Source: Isoetes taiwanensis (lineage: Eukaryota; Streptophyta; Lycopodiopsida; Isoetales; Isoetaceae). Taken from it: a DNA stretch of 64,000 nt. Below the pieces are notes generated by a model. The model ran no database searches and had not been told where the DNA came from. It was given only the letters and a program-made list of their open reading frames with translations. Within the stretch, counting starts at the first letter, position 1. The number at the start of each line of letters is the position of its first letter. The stretch is taken from contig JAJEKV010000113.1 in assembly GCA_021234155.1 (NCBI GenBank), forward strand, positions 250,001 to 314,000, read 5' to 3'. The translations under genes were made by a program, and so were the position numbers. This document shows, piece by piece, positions 1 through 13,374 of this stretch.

Positions 1-345
1 CGTGATCATTTTCCACTTCCCTTCAGGAACCGGGTTAAAGAAGAGGTTCTTTGGACATGAGATGTACTCCTTCATGGATGGTTTTTCTGCTACCAATCAG
101 ATCTCAATCAAAGAATCGATCAACTCAAGACTACTTTCACCACCCATAGCACTTTTGCCTACAAGGTGGTTCCTTTTGGCTTATCAAACTCTCCATCCAC
201 GTTTCAACGCATCATGCTCTCGTTTTCATGATTTTATGAAGGAAAATCCTTCTTACAAATTTTTCAAGATGACTTCTCTGCTTACAAATTCCATGGGGTG
301 TAAATATGGTAATGCTACCCAAAAAACGCTGAAAAGCACTTAGCA
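1..345 (+). pseudogene. Ty3/gypsy reverse transcriptase fragment, frameshifted
   Basis: This is a piece of the polymerase domain of a Ty3/gypsy LTR retrotransposon, cut by the window start. Three blocks in three reading frames follow the expected order. MYSFMDGFSATNQI lies near 57-100, KTTFTTHSTFAYKVVPFG plus LSNSPSTFQR near 127-215, and FLQIFQDDFSAY near 250-285. The last contains the DD of the catalytic (Y/F)xDD box. At least two frameshifts and one stop (after the LSFS near 228) separate the blocks, so nothing functional remains. The family assignment rests on the FAYKVVPFGLSN-type wording and on the order of the blocks. No LTR belonging to it can be recognised in the window. Confidence 0.8.
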
Positions 346-3300
346 CCTAAAGCACTTCCAAACACTTAGCAACCCTTAGTTATACCTCCCACAATCTCGA
401 CCTCCCCGGTTCAAGCACCTAGCTTCCGGGCACCTTCCTTTTTTGATCCCAATTTGTGTTTTCTTTTTGCTCGCTTTTTCTCAGCTCACATCATAGATCA
501 ATTATCCGGGAACTTACATTCGTGAATCGATTACAATGGTAGAGGAGGCGATTCAGCTGAGGATTTCGAAAGGATACACGGCCTTTCAAACCATGGTTTT
601 GCAGCCTCGAGCAGATTCAATTGGCGGGCAAAATAATGTTACACAAGAACGGTGGGAATCGGTTTGGCAAGAACCCCTCAATCCCAAGTCGAAGGGTCGG
701 CACTAAAGTTGCTTGCTATTCAGGCCACATCTCAAGGCCAAATTGGGCCGGTTTGTTAAGGATTCTTTATCCGGATGGGGTTTCAAACAATGAAGTCGGG
801 AAGCAATTTGCCCTTGCATTTGCTTGGGAAAATTGCCAAGAAGGTCTTGAAGATCCTCAAGGCCATCAAATCAATTGGGCCGCATATGGTGCCGAAAGTT
901 ATGGTTTTGGGCATAGCGGGCCGAGAGTTCGGGAAAGTTAAAGAGAAACAAGAAATTGATTCAAAGCCTGGGTTCGAGCAAAAGAGGTAGCAAGTAGTAA
1001 ACTTGATCGCACAAACTTGAAACTAATCTGCAGATAGTGAAGAATCACGAAAAACTTATGATCAAGAAAACTCGTGATGGAAAAAGAAATGCGAGGATAT
1101 AGTTGTTAGCTGGCAGCTGAAGAAAAGTCAAATGACAAAATTTTAAAAGGCTAAATCAAAAAAGACACAAAGATGGAACAATTGAAATCACCGCTTGTTG
1201 AAAGAGGGGCATTCATGACACTGAGAAGCAGAACGAGGAAATAAAGGAGTTGGAGAAAAGTTAATGTTTGAGGAGTATGCTTGCGAGTCCATGGAGTCAT
1301 TATGCAGACACGGAGATCAGTCGATTTTGAAGAAGGGAAATTTAGAAGCGCGCAATAATTCAAGCTGGATGGTGACATCAAGGCAGCCAAAGGAATATGC
1401 AAAAAACCTTGGCGGTCTAGGAGACATCAAGAATTCAACTTTTCGCATCAACACATCAAGAGAAATCTTCGGGTTTTACAAAATTTTTGTAATGCTTGTT
1501 TGGGATTTCTGATAAGTACATGCTTTCTTTAATTCTTGATTGCTCACATGAATATCATGTGATGTAACGCTACTTGTTAAAGGAAGGCAAATGTTTGAAA
1601 TGTGAATGCCTAGTTCACGAAGACCTTTATGTTGAGCTTGGCTTGAGCATTCACATTGCGGTTAGCAAAGTTGCTTCCTTTGATCCTAGATTAAGTTGAA
1701 AATCGATTTGGGATCAAATCTGGTCGGCAAATTGAAGATGTAGTAGATGTGCAATCGACCAATTAAAGTCCCCGATGTGCAATCCGACCAATTGAAGTCC
1801 CTCTACTAGCACTAAGAGAAGAAGGTTGAGATTATGTCGGGGATGATTCGATATTGAAACGAGAGAATGTTAAGGGACGGTGACTAATGCGATTAAAGTG
1901 GCGATAGAATTTCGAGGAAGAAACAAAAGGTCGCCGGATGAGGAGATTGAGTATGTCTTAGACACTCCAACCCGGGAAGAAGCCGTAAGCAAGATCAAGA
2001 AGAAAAAGTTTCTTTGTGGTTTGTGAAGAAGACAGGGGAAGGAAAAGAAGACATTGAATAAAGAAGAGACTAGCAAAAGAAAGGGAGGTGGCAAGGCCAA
2101 AGCGGTTATTCGGACCAAAGCCAAGGTTACTAGAAAGTATCCTTTGAGAAGGAGGGTCAAAGAATGATGGGAATGATGCGGCAACCAGGAACTTGCAAAG
2201 GCAATGAAGAAGAGGTTGAGAAGGATGTCATGGACAACATAAACTCAACCCTTCTGGATAATGGGAGTCACGGTTTGAAAGTTCAAAAGAAGTTCATGAA
2301 GAGCCAATACTAGAACACGCACCAAATGTACAAGCTGCGGCACTATGCGTACAAGATAAAAGGTACAAAAACTTGCAGCAATGATTGAATCCATGAGGGG
2401 AAAAACAACATCCCCTTGAAGCGAGAATAATTCATTCTGATTGTTTAATTTCAATCCTTAAATTATTGTATTAGGTTATTTGAGTTGTCTTCGTAATCTT
2501 GGGGTGACCAAGTAGTCCAAAGTGATGAGGACTTAAATGTATCCCACCAGCTTCCGAGGTCTTGTGCTTTTTAATTTAATCTCAATATTTGTACTTGAAT
2601 TTGGGTGTGTATTCACTTTATTAATGTTGTGAATGTTAGGTCCACTGAAGTACAAAGTGTAAATGTAGCTTCAAATTCCACTGCCTTTAATTGTTATTAG
2701 GCAAAGAGATTGCTGATTCTAGATCTTAATATGGCGTTCTCGTGAAGAACTTTAGAAGAAGCAATCAATTGAGGGATGATCTTAAAAGATAAACCCTCAA
2801 TTATTAAAATCATCAACAACTAACAAAGTAGTTGTATTGGGGCGAGTTACATGCTTTCTTGGAGGAAGCATCTTTACCGTATGACTTAGCCATTTGGTCC
2901 TCTATGAGCAGTTTTAATGTTCACGAGGTGCTTGATATCCTATGTCCTGCTAAAGAAAGACAAATTCATCTTCATTTGGGACGGAGTTTACGTGATGAGA
3001 TGCCTTTCAAGTATCCTTTGAGTCTTCTAATCCTATTTTTATGAAGCCACTCCATAAGGTATATGCGACTTTCACGAGTATGGCGAGAAATGTAATTATT
3101 GCGGATGATGAGGTTTACAAGACATTTCTGTCCCCACCATTTACTTCCATCATGGTGCCTACTTTCACCCTCGACCAACCCGGATGAAATTAAGATGCTT
3201 ATTTGCTTCCAATACTTGTAAACAGTTTCACATGTCAAGATACTTTAGTCAGTCTTGAAGAATAAACACTAGGCTAAATGTTATACAAGTATTTCCACAG

Positions 3301-3685
3301 GTGTTCTTGAAGAATTATTCCAAAGAGGACATTGGAGCGATAAAACTGGCTGGTCAAAAGCATCTTTGCAAGGGCCCGGTCGATTAGTTGATTAACATGA
3401 AATGTCTTCGATCAAGAACCAGTTGGTTCATCTACGTTTTTAGATTCCCATCCTGGTATAAACTTTGTAAATTGTGCCTCAATTTTGTTACATAGAGGCA
3501 TGTAACTATGTGAGTGCAGATTTGCCTCCATTTTTATGATACTATGAGAGTGCAGATTTGCCTCCATTTTGTAACTACACAAGAATTTTTGTACCATCTT
3601 TGCAATGTAATATATCTTCATTCTCTTTCATTATGTGTTCGTATGAATTTTCTTGAAATTGCAAAGTTAAGCTGTCGTGGAGATG
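346..3685. other. Unassigned decayed sequence, no supportable gene
   Basis: Open frames here are short (at most about 106 codons) and overlap in several frames. None shows a domain I recognise. The composition and the neighbouring reverse transcriptase suggest old retroelement remains. A phrase near 2925-3000 (VLDILCPAKERQIHLHLGRS in the + strand) looks protein-like but could not be assigned. Confidence 0.4.
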
Positions 3686-3689
3686 TTAT

Positions 3690-3825
3690 GCTTTCCCAAT
3701 TCAAGAAAAATAGTTTAGACTATAAGACTCCTCACTTTTCCCAACCCAAACCTTTTGCAAATGATTTTAATCTTGGCGGGAACTCAAAGGAGTTGAGAAG
3801 ATGTGGATTGAATTTTGACTTGAAA
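3690..3825 (+). repeat. Dispersed direct repeat, copy 1 (partner at 7127-7245)
   Basis: About 130 bp beginning with CCCAATTCAAGAAAAA and running through TTTTGCAAATGATTTTAATC to GTGGATT recurs at 7127-7245 in the same orientation with scattered substitutions. It may be part of a longer decayed retroelement present twice in the first 8 kb. Confidence 0.65.
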
Positions 3826-3829
3826 TATT

Positions 3830-6800
3830 GCATCAGACCTTGTTCATATTGATGACAATCGGACCAAAAATTTGGTCAATGTCCCCGTCGGTCAATTTTT
3901 TTATTCATATCTAAAAATGGGGAATTTTGGACTCTGAATAAAAGCAAGATATGTAGAACTAATTTGAAAAAGTAATCAAATCTTGAAAGAACAAATGTGA
4001 GCAAGAATCAAATCTTTGTGGTGCACGATAATTGAAAAAAGAGAAATTTTTCACATTAATAACCTGATAGCTGCGGCAGTTCGAATTTAAAAGACATCCG
4101 AGCACGCAAAAATTACAAAATTGGAACAAAATTACAAAAAGGATGAAGATGGATGGCCTACTCCAAAATTGGTAGGTGTCTAAGCACTTGAAGTCTTCAA
4201 AGAAATGGCCGGATTATTGTCGACCGCATGGTCGATTCCACCATTCAACACCGTCGATGAGGTATTTTCGAGGATTGCGAGGGTTGCCATATTTAAGCGA
4301 ATCAAATTACCATAAGCATCTGCCCGACCTCTATGATAGTAATAGCATTCTGCGTAATGATCAAAGTCGATGATGAGAGGGTTGTTCCCTTTCTATGAAG
4401 TAGTAATAAAGACTCAAGCCCCGGTAAGTTGTTTTACAAAATTCAACTTTGCCCATTTTCTCCTTCTCCGCACAACTTCGGTCCCTTAAATTGTACACTC
4501 TCTTATCACTTTCCTTCAAGACATGATCTATATCTGAAGATTCTCAAAAAGTCTCTTTCCTTTGCCTTTACAGTTCACGAAAAGACTAGCAAGCCCCACT
4601 TCCAGTTTCTTGGTACATTGCAAAACGGCCTTTCTACCAAAGTCGCGACACATGTCCAAAGTTTTTGCAGCTTTTCAGGTATTGTTTGAAAAGCCCTAGC
4701 GGTAGAGAATGCTTGCCTTTTAAGGGAATCAATTCCACGAGCAAATGTGGCATTTTGTCTTGATCACATGCCTGCGACTGTGGGGACCCATTACAGAACT
4801 CTGGATCATCGGTGGCAACACCGTAACGGGCCGGGTCTTTGGTTAAGTTATCCCAAGCGGGGAGGATAAAAGGAAAATAATCAAGCTCGACCATTTTCTT
4901 GACAAAATGACTGCTGAGATGGATCCCAAAGCCGGGAGGCAAGGGTAGATCAAAGGAGATGGCGGCTTCTAGGTTTCAAGAATTGAATGCATTTTGGGGT
5001 TTAAAGAATTTTTGCCATTAAGGCGAATGGGCAGGAGAAACAACAAAGGCGGTGAAGCGAGAGAATTCTCGGTAGCCGAAGAATTACGTCAACCGTAAGC
5101 TAATTCTTGTTCAAATCTCCTCCAATCCCTTCACCAACCTCGGCCTTCGGGAATTCAGGAATTAGCCTCCGGTCTGATCAAATTTTTGAAGACTCTACCT
5201 CCCGGAAAGCCTTTTAATAACGGTGCAAGTCTTGTAAAAGTGCTTTAAGTGCTTTTAGAATGTGGCGGTGAATTGAACATGCTAAAGACAAAAAAAGGGA
5301 AAATACCTTTTTGATCCTGCGGTTTGCATCCATTATACTTCATCCATTACCTTCTATGAGGTAGTTGGAATACTACTGATTTGTTGGCAAATGTCTTCAT
5401 CCATGGTATACGTTAGAGTCATCTTCGTCCGGATACATGTCAAACTTTGGCCGTCTTACAAGATGGCTGATAAACACTTGCCTGGGTTGTCCTCCATCGA
5501 CTCAAAATTTAGACTACGGGAATTTGTTTGTAATAAAGTCGAGAGACAATAACTTCTTCTACCCAAACATTCCCCATCCATCATATAATTTTTCATAAGT
5601 ATTCTTTGCCCGGTTGCACCTAAGCACATAAAATCTACCCTTCTTCATTACCTTCTTGACATTTCACGGCAAGGTATCCCCACTTCTATCATGGAACTCA
5701 TTACATCATCTTCATCCTCTTCTTCTTCCTCAATATCAAATTCGGCCTCTTCTTCATTTTCAATATTTCACACAATCCTAGGCTCCTTAACCTCAACTCC
5801 TTTGTTCTCCCCGATCACCAATTAGAGCTCACATACACACATTTTATCCCACTTGAATTGAATGCAATAGTTGCAAAAGCATGACAATGGTCTATAAGCT
5901 ACCTTCAAGAGTTTTCCTTGTCCACATGGCACGATCATTGAATCTTTGTTGTTCCCTTCAAAGGTATGGCATTCAATTCTTTCAGATGTCATCAATGTTT
6001 GAGGACTCCACCTCGAGAATAACACAACATCAAGTCTTTGTAAGTGCTAAGTCTTTGAACGAGAATTCAGCAACGTCTAAAACAACAAAAAGGGAATAAA
6101 TACCTTTTGATATCATTATCAGATGGATGATTTTGAAAGTACAATTGGGAAAATTAACAACCTCATGGTACACACTGCGGTTTGCATCCATTGTACTTCA
6201 TTTTGCTCTTGAGTTAGTACCCTCTTTATAAGCTTTACACCGACACCATCATGCTCACCTTTGCCATGTGAGCTAGCAAAAAAAATTCCATAGGAGATCC
6301 TTACCCTTTCTCCCATAAAATCTACCAAGAAAATGGAATGGTCTTGAAGACTTGAACTAGTGAAGAGCGACCATCACTCCAAAATACATGTTTCTTATAT
6401 TCAATTCAATACTTTTGCAACCAATCGGCATGCATTTTGTAGACAATGTTAGACCGATTACGTGTCATGTGTTTTGTCATCACTAATATAGAAATGAGTC
6501 TCCTTCACAATACCTTTTGAGAGTTTGTTTTCTCTTCTCCTTGGCCCAGGGTCCTTGTTCTTCTTGTTCAAGCTCTCTTCTCTCTCTCTTCCTTCTTTCT
6601 TCTTCTTCTTCTTTCTTCATCCTGCGTGTAAGTAATATGCACTAGAATTGACACACGTCGGTATGCCAATGGCCGAGTTGAGCTTCTGTTGGATCTTAAA
6701 TCCGTAATTTTTAAAAGTCTATGACGAAACAATAGTATCATCCGGTATGGTTGCCAAGCATTTCTTGAATTCCTTAGCTTGCCAATGAGCTTTTATAATT

Positions 6801-7120
6801 ATGTGGAACAAAAGACTTCATAGTCTTTTTTGCATGCTCATTAAATTCAAAAAGGATCAGCCCGTCTTGTAGGCCAATCTAGTAACCTTTTGGGTTTCTT
6901 AGATAGCTTGGCAAGATTATTCTTTCTTTGGACTTCTTCTTTGACAGTTCAATGTCAAATGATTAGCTCAACTCCTAAAAGTAATATGCTTGAATTTGAT
7001 AGTTAGTACCTTTTCAAATACTTTCCATTGGACATTGATAGACTTTTGCTTGTTCCTCTCTTTGGGACATGTTGGCAACTTTGCAAGACAAAAAAATAAT
7101 GGCGGTGTATGTCGATTCTG
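3830..7120. other. Unassigned sequence with a second repeated block
   Basis: No gene can be supported. A block with AAAGGG...AATACCTTTT and GCGGTTTGCATCCATT near 5290-5350 returns near 6080-6200, again in direct orientation. It extends the pattern of duplicated retroelement-like pieces. A pyrimidine-rich stretch (TTCTTCTTC type) lies at 6565-6620. Confidence 0.4.
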
Positions 7121-7126
7121 ATAACT

Positions 7127-7245
7127 TTCCCAATTCAAGAAAAAGGTCTAGACTCTAAGACTCCTTACAACACAACCTAATGGTTTTGCAAATGATTTTA
7201 ATCTTGGCATGAACTCAAAGGGGCTGAGAATATGTGGATTCGATC
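7127..7245 (+). repeat. Dispersed direct repeat, copy 2
   Basis: This is the partner of 3690-3825. It shares CCCAATTCAAGAAAAA and TTTTGCAAATGATTTTAATC followed by GGCATGAACTCAAAGG. Differences are mainly substitutions and short indels. Confidence 0.65.
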
Positions 7246-7489
7246 ACGGGTGAAGTCTAAAAATTTTCTGGGTAGCTTAAGTTTATGGCTTAGCCTTATC
7301 AAATTGTTCAAGTGGTTCAACCCAGCGTTTTCCGGCTAGGAGCTAGATGGAACTCCATTACACTTGGCGGTTAATGGCTTTAAGCCTCAAAACATTTCAT
7401 ACCACGGCCAGTGAAAATCAACAAGCAGTCATCGGTTTCAAAGGCGCCAAACACAACGAATAGTGACTAAGCGGCATATTATATTATAG

Positions 7490-10400
7490 GTGGAAATTTT
7501 TTACAAAATGTGGAGCGCAGTATTTCCACTATGGGCGCCTATATACAAAAAGCAACCGAGCCTATCTACTAAAAACCTAAGAAGAAAAACCCTCTACTCG
7601 GGGGTTGGGCTTGGTGTCGCGAGGAAGGAAGGTGGTAGAGTTCTCCTTCGAGGGTCGGCTGGTCTGAGAACCACCTCCATCCCGTTGGTCTTGGTCCGGA
7701 TGTTCGACCATCGGCACACCTGGCCATCCATTCTCCGGAGCCACACGATTGGTGGCGGCGCCCGAAGGTCGAACAATCCATCTTGCCGGGTAATCCCACT
7801 CGGGCGGTTAGTGGGCATAGTGGGTTCGTTCAAACCAGCGGCGACCATCTTTGGCGCCATCGGATGTCTTATTCCTCCCGTTCATCTTACATAGCCAATA
7901 GGAACTCCTTGTCGGCGTGGACCAATAAAACTTCGCCAGCGTGTTTTGCAATGCAAGGCTGTTTCTCAAGATCCGCGCATATCTACGCCATGGTGCCCTC
8001 TGACACATTACGTTTTAATGATATCCCGCCCGAGTTGCCCGGCATTAAATGCCATTGCTTCTTTTCATACCAGGTCAAACATTAATATGTGTCCTTTGGC
8101 CCTTTGTCACATCGATCATTCTCTCACGTCTCATCTTACGGATTCATTGCTTCTCCCTTTGTTGTTTGGGGACTTAGCCAAAATTTTTTGCCTCTCCATC
8201 GCCTCCTTGGCATCTTTCCATCCATCCATGGTTTTGTTTAAGCCCTCATCATACCCTTAGCCTCCATTTGCAGCCCTAAACCTTTTGACCCTCTGGCCCC
8301 GTCCTCCGTTCTTTGCCTTCGCCCTCGCCTTTGAATCAGCGTTTCTTTTCGCAAAATCTTTGCCATGGTCGCATCCAAAATTTTCTACACTTCAAACTCA
8401 CTGCTCCCAAGGAACCGGCTCTTTTCGAAGTCTCGTATCTTTCTTGGCCCACTTTCCGCGGAAGCCCTTGTTGGCGGAATCGTGGAAGTCGCGAGCGCCC
8501 GAAACTTTAATGAATTCTCTCAAATGGAACCCCGGGCTCAAAATCGACCCGGTTGAAGGTTCATCGCTAACATCGTCAACGACGCATGGATACACCCACG
8601 GTGGTCGATGGCACCACCATTTCCCGACTCAACGCGAGTTTGAGGGTATTCCATATTCCTTTGCAAACCCCTTGTTTATCTTGTGCGCCATCACGGGATC
8701 TAGATGTCGCGAGTTTGGTGCACCTCCTTATCACGCCAATGTGCATCGCTGACAAATATAGACAAAAACCCCATGAAACTTTGTTAAGTTTACGTGGCGA
8801 AAAGTTCCTTGGGTATTCTATCAAGAACACCCATATCAATAAACCTTTCTATAATATTGTGCTCATCGCTCGCCTCAACCACCACATTGATTGGCCCCAA
8901 TTGCTGTTCACCAGTCTTCTCCAAGAAGTGGACCCGTCTTGAGGGCTGCCACTTCTATTTCACGAGAAGTTTTACGTGGGAGGCCACCTTCAAGTCATTA
9001 TCCGTCATTTACTTTCCTCCCACACCCTCCTCCTTCTCGCCTTCCACTCCGGTCCCTTCCTTAGACTCACCAAAGGCCTTCACGCCCTTCTTCCTCACGG
9101 TCATGTCAAAATTCCGCCTCCCATGTCAGCTTTGCCTCCTCCGCTCACGAGAATCCAAGCATTCCCACACACCATGTCTCACAAACGCATGAAACCGGAA
9201 CCTTGGCGGGTTCCACCACCACCCGCGGCACCCTCGTCATCAAGTTGTATCGATTATCGGCCTGCTCAAGCTCTTTGTTCTAAAGTTCACAAGAATCCCA
9301 AGAAGCTCTTATGAATGGGGTTCACCCGACCGACGACCTCGGATGCGGTTCATCTTTGTGACCTTCAAAGTACACCCAAGCGCACAAGTTCAAACTTTGG
9401 AAGCCCAACTTCAAAGAAAGCATGGGGCTCTCTTACGGGCCAGCTTAGATCTCAAAGTGCGGGGATCAGACCAGCCTACTTGCGGATCAGCGGGGCTGGC
9501 TTCAATCAGAAATTGGGACTTATTGGGCAAAACAAGTCCAAAGACACCTCACGGGTGACAAGGAGAAAGATATTGCTAAGCTCGGCGCCTTGTACTCCAA
9601 GCTTTGTGACAATTCACGGCACTCAAGTTCAACACCTTCTGAGTGGACGCTCAAATTGCCTCTTTGGCGGCTCAGCTCTCCACAGCGGACTACCGGCTCA
9701 CATCCCTCAAGATGGAAACTTACGGAGGTTCAGAAACGAAACTTCTTGATGGCCTTGAGGAGATTGCCGTGCTTCGACTCAATGCTCTGGGCAATCCTCC
9801 TCCGAGGTTAACACTTCTCGAAGGGGTCCGACCGATCCGCCTTCCGTTAGAAAAGGACCACGAGGATCCGAGGACCTCGAACAAACTTCTGATGGCTATT
9901 CGGTCTGGCGATGGGGCTCGAACCAAGCCGGGCGGCTATCACCATCGTTAGCAACTTTGCACGGTTGATTTCCCGGTTCCTTCACCGCTATCCGGATTAT
10001 GTGGTTGCCCGCCACCTCTTTCTTCACGGCGGTGGCATGGGGCTGATGGTCCGTGGATATTCCATCGCGCCTTGCGATTTTCTTCGGATTTGGCGAACTC
10101 TCTATTGAAGACAAAGGTGTTCTTTGTGCCCTTTTAGTCTTTGATCTCATTCATCTGCTAAGATCCCGTTCATCACCTTGAGTTGTTTCAGCCCATGGCT
10201 TACATTTTTCATGATTTCTATCATCGAAAGTGATACCACGTGGAGAGATTTCGGGATGGGCCACCACGGAACTATCGGGGGTGACCCCCACCCTTCAATG
10301 GTTGCTTGGGGATAACAACCCCTACCTACGGCTGATCATGCTTTCATACCACGCTCTTTCATCAAGAGTACATGCCCGAGCTTGCACATCATTTACCTCT

Positions 10401-11570
10401 GCGCAAGCGGAAGTGCTTGCAACAAATAAGGAAGTATCACGGGACATCCCGAGGATCTTCCCTATGCACAAATTTATATGCAACACCTCGCCGGTTACAA
10501 TCAATTACGTGCTCTTCTGGATAGCAAGACAAATCCCCACAATCGATAGCCCTCCTGTCAACTCTCCACTCTCTGCCTCTGTCGGGATCGTTGGTGTAAA
10601 GCTCTTGATCCGGCCCTTGTCGCTGAATTCGAGGGAGCGGGCTCAAGAACCCACGCCCACGGGCATGGTTCCCTCTCCCTATGCTTCCCCTCGGGTGTTC
10701 CTCCATGCCCCAGGTTTCCTCCACGCCCCGGTTCCTGACTTCTGACATGCCTCCCCTTTTGGACAAAGGTCATGGATGGCCATGGGATGGACTCCACCTC
10801 AGATCTCGGCGGATCTCCGGTGGATCCCCGTTTTTGTTCGCCGCCCCATTGGGAGGAGGGTGCCACTCTTGATAACACCACCCAATTGGATCTATATTGC
10901 TAATGAGTGTGGTTGGCAACGGCGATGCGCTACATGGTATTGACACCTTTGCGAGAATCGCCGCCACCTCACGGATCCTTCCAGTCCACCTTCAAGTTTT
11001 TTGTGCTGCTCTAAAATGCATCTTGCTCGGCTCCTTAAATCCGGCGTCCATTTTTTACTGCAATCGAATGCCAGGCGTCGGTGCCTTCGACCTCAATTCG
11101 CCATGGAATGTCAGTTTGTTTCTTCCGACGCCCATGCTGCCCTTGAAGACATGGTGCGATCTCGTTTTTCATTGATCCTGCCCGCCAGGCCTCAACCACC
11201 TCCTTTTCTTCCTCGAGTGTCGTTTGGTGGGGAGTGTTAGTCCTGTGCCCTCTCGGTGCGGACTATTCATACATACGACGGACCAAGTCAAAAACTCAGG
11301 ATCCACAGGCTGGGGCGGGTCCGTCGTCAAGGCCCAACGAAGACCAAACGCAGACCACCCGGCCAGATCAAGCCTGCGTCCGTCAACAAGAGGCGCCGCT
11401 CAGACAAGTGACGGCCCGTCACCGCCCGCGTCAGCGTCAGCGTGATTCTAGGCACTTCAAGAGGCACCGCCAACATTCCTGCAAATCAGGCCTCCTTCCA
11501 GGAGTCGGCACCGAGATCAGTCAGAGTGTCTATATTGGGCCAAAGGCCATTGTACTATATATATGAGTAG
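7490..11570 (+). other. GC-richer block with many overlapping open frames, function not recognised
   Basis: This block is richer in G+C and CpG than its neighbours and has + strand open frames up to 171 codons (10230-10745) and 155 codons (8285-8752). No frame stays open long enough to be a convincing gene. Two stretches have a coiled-coil look: VQTLEAQLQRKHGALLRAS near 9390-9445 and DAQIASLAAQLSTADYRLTS near 9645-9705. They sit in related but shifted frames, as if one coding sequence had suffered frameshifts. A decayed retroelement gag or other transposon ORF is possible. I recognise no catalytic motif, and part of the openness comes simply from higher GC. Confidence 0.4.
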
Positions 11571-12027
11571 AGCTAGCACATGAGTTTTTAGATGAGTTTT
11601 GAGTCTTGTCTCTTTTCAGTCTTCTCTCGATTGTGAGAGCTCATGTATGTTCATCATTGATATCAAGGAAGCTTATCATTTTCCTCTCATTGTTCTCTTT
11701 GTTCTGTTTTCTTCTTCTTGTTCTTTTCTTGCAAATCCCGTGTGACATAGTCCCCCGGATTCTCCTGTTAGATCCAAGGGTCCTCACAGAGGGCTGTCTT
11801 GCAGGCGTTCCCGAACCCAGACCCCAAACACCAACTTACTACTAAAACTCACATTCACAAAAGTGAGTTTATTGGCAATTATTGGTTTCCTTATTGTCAA
11901 TTGTTGGCTCTTCTTAAAGTTGAGGAAATTTCGCTCCAAATCAAAAGTCTTGCACATCTGACTAAATCCAATAAGTTCTACTCAGAATTTGTCGCCAAAG
12001 AATTTCATGACATAAAAGAGCATACTG
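11570..12027. other. Unassigned AT-rich sequence
   Basis: A TATA-like CTATATATATGAG lies just before this stretch (near 11555) and is followed by pyrimidine-rich sequence. That could be the promoter part of an old LTR, but no partner copy occurs in the window. The stretch ends where the 126 bp direct repeat begins. Confidence 0.3.
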
Positions 12028-12153
12028 CATTAGACATTAGAGTGAACGAAGTAATGCGATTACGGTCTTTTAGAATGAGGCATTAGCATGCATTATGTGT
12101 CTTACTCCAGTGGTTTATAACCTCCTACATCGTTGCATACATGGGAATCATAG
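12028..12153 (+). repeat. Left flanking direct repeat of the LTR-like element
   Basis: The block starts CATTAGACATTAGAGTGAAC and ends ATGGGAATCATAG. It is repeated with few differences at 18357-18480. The copies lie immediately outside the two terminal repeats of the candidate LTR element. Its length, about 125 bp, is far above the 4-6 bp target duplication made by LTR retrotransposon integration. Confidence 0.8.
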
Positions 12154-12157
12154 GCGA

Positions 12158-13072
12158 TGATAAGAGAAACAAAGAGGAAGATGTGGAGGCTTGCCGAGGG
12201 AAAGGCTGAGAATGCGGTGTTAGAGGCCATGTTCGATCTGGATGAAGACGAGGAACGTGATGAAGATCGGCACTTCAAATGACATTGCCCTTAGGTTTCT
12301 GAACTATGAAAATGAGTATTAAAGTTACTAGGATAAACTAGACGTTGGAAGTTGGAATTTAAAAGTAGATTTTAATGTTTAAAGGTTGAAGTTATTTATT
12401 GTGCTTGCGCCATGTGGCAAAACTATGAGCGGTGGAATTGTTTAAGCCATACTATATAAGAACAAGAAACGTTGTTGTGAGTCTAGGGAGATTTGAATCG
12501 AAGAGGTTATTTGTAGTAATATGTTAATCGTTTTCAAGTGCATTTTGTCTCCCTCACGTAATAATAATAATGGCTAAACAATAATAAATGTCTTAAGCAA
12601 ATTTCATTAAGAAAGAAACCCTAATTAAGCAAGAGCATTAAAAAATCGAATTGGGTCAGCCCAGTTCCAAAACTGTTTTGGCCGGAACTTCTTGCAGCAC
12701 CTAAATGCAGCGGTTTTGGACCCCAAATGGAGTCGTTTTTGGATTAGAGAAACATCAATTACTTTCGGGGGTTTCCTCTCGAGGGCTTTAGGTTCAAAGC
12801 TTTTATCATGGCTGCCACGAGTTCTCGATGAGAAATCCCATTGATTCTGATCTATTTTACAACAAGTGCATTGCATTTTTAATCCATTCTAATCAATTTG
12901 CTCATATCACAACTACGTGGAGATCAAGCCACAGCGGAAGGCTTACGAGGTGGTGGAATGCATATTTGGAAGTTCTTGGGTGAGTTCTCATTTTACTTGA
13001 ATGTTTATTGGAAAGTTTCAAGCTTATTTCTTAGATGAGAATCTATGTTATCAAAGTGAGAGTTTGTTAACA
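12158..13072 (+). repeat. Left terminal repeat (LTR-like)
   Basis: About 915 bp, from TGATAAGAGAAACAAAGAGG to TTTGTTAACA. It carries a TATA-like TATATAAG at 12453-12460. The uninterrupted stretch CAATAATAAATGTCTTAAGC at about 12580-12600 is the empty site corresponding to the LINE insertion in the right repeat. Confidence 0.6.
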
Positions 13073-13374
13073 TTTTTTTGTTCCATTTTGGGGACTCTCC
13101 TTGGCTTTTTCAATTCTATTTTGTAAGAAAGAAACGGCTGAAATTGGGCGTCTGATAAATTTGACCAAGTTAAAGTTCTTAGATTCTCATGAAACTTGAT
13201 GGGCAATTAGATATTCGAGCACTAGTAATGGTGCCCGGCGTTCTTTGGCATAAATTAGAAAATATGTGTGGGGCGAAAATCCTATTAAAACTCGAACTCC
13301 TTTTTCATAAATCTAATATAATAGAAACCAAGCCCAACATTCAGCTTTAAGAGGCTTTTGTGCATTGACACCCT

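Noticed and set aside
11555-11680. A primer-binding site and LTR end near GATATCAAGG
   Set aside because: The similarity to the usual TGGTATCAGAGC site is weak and no partner LTR exists in the window.
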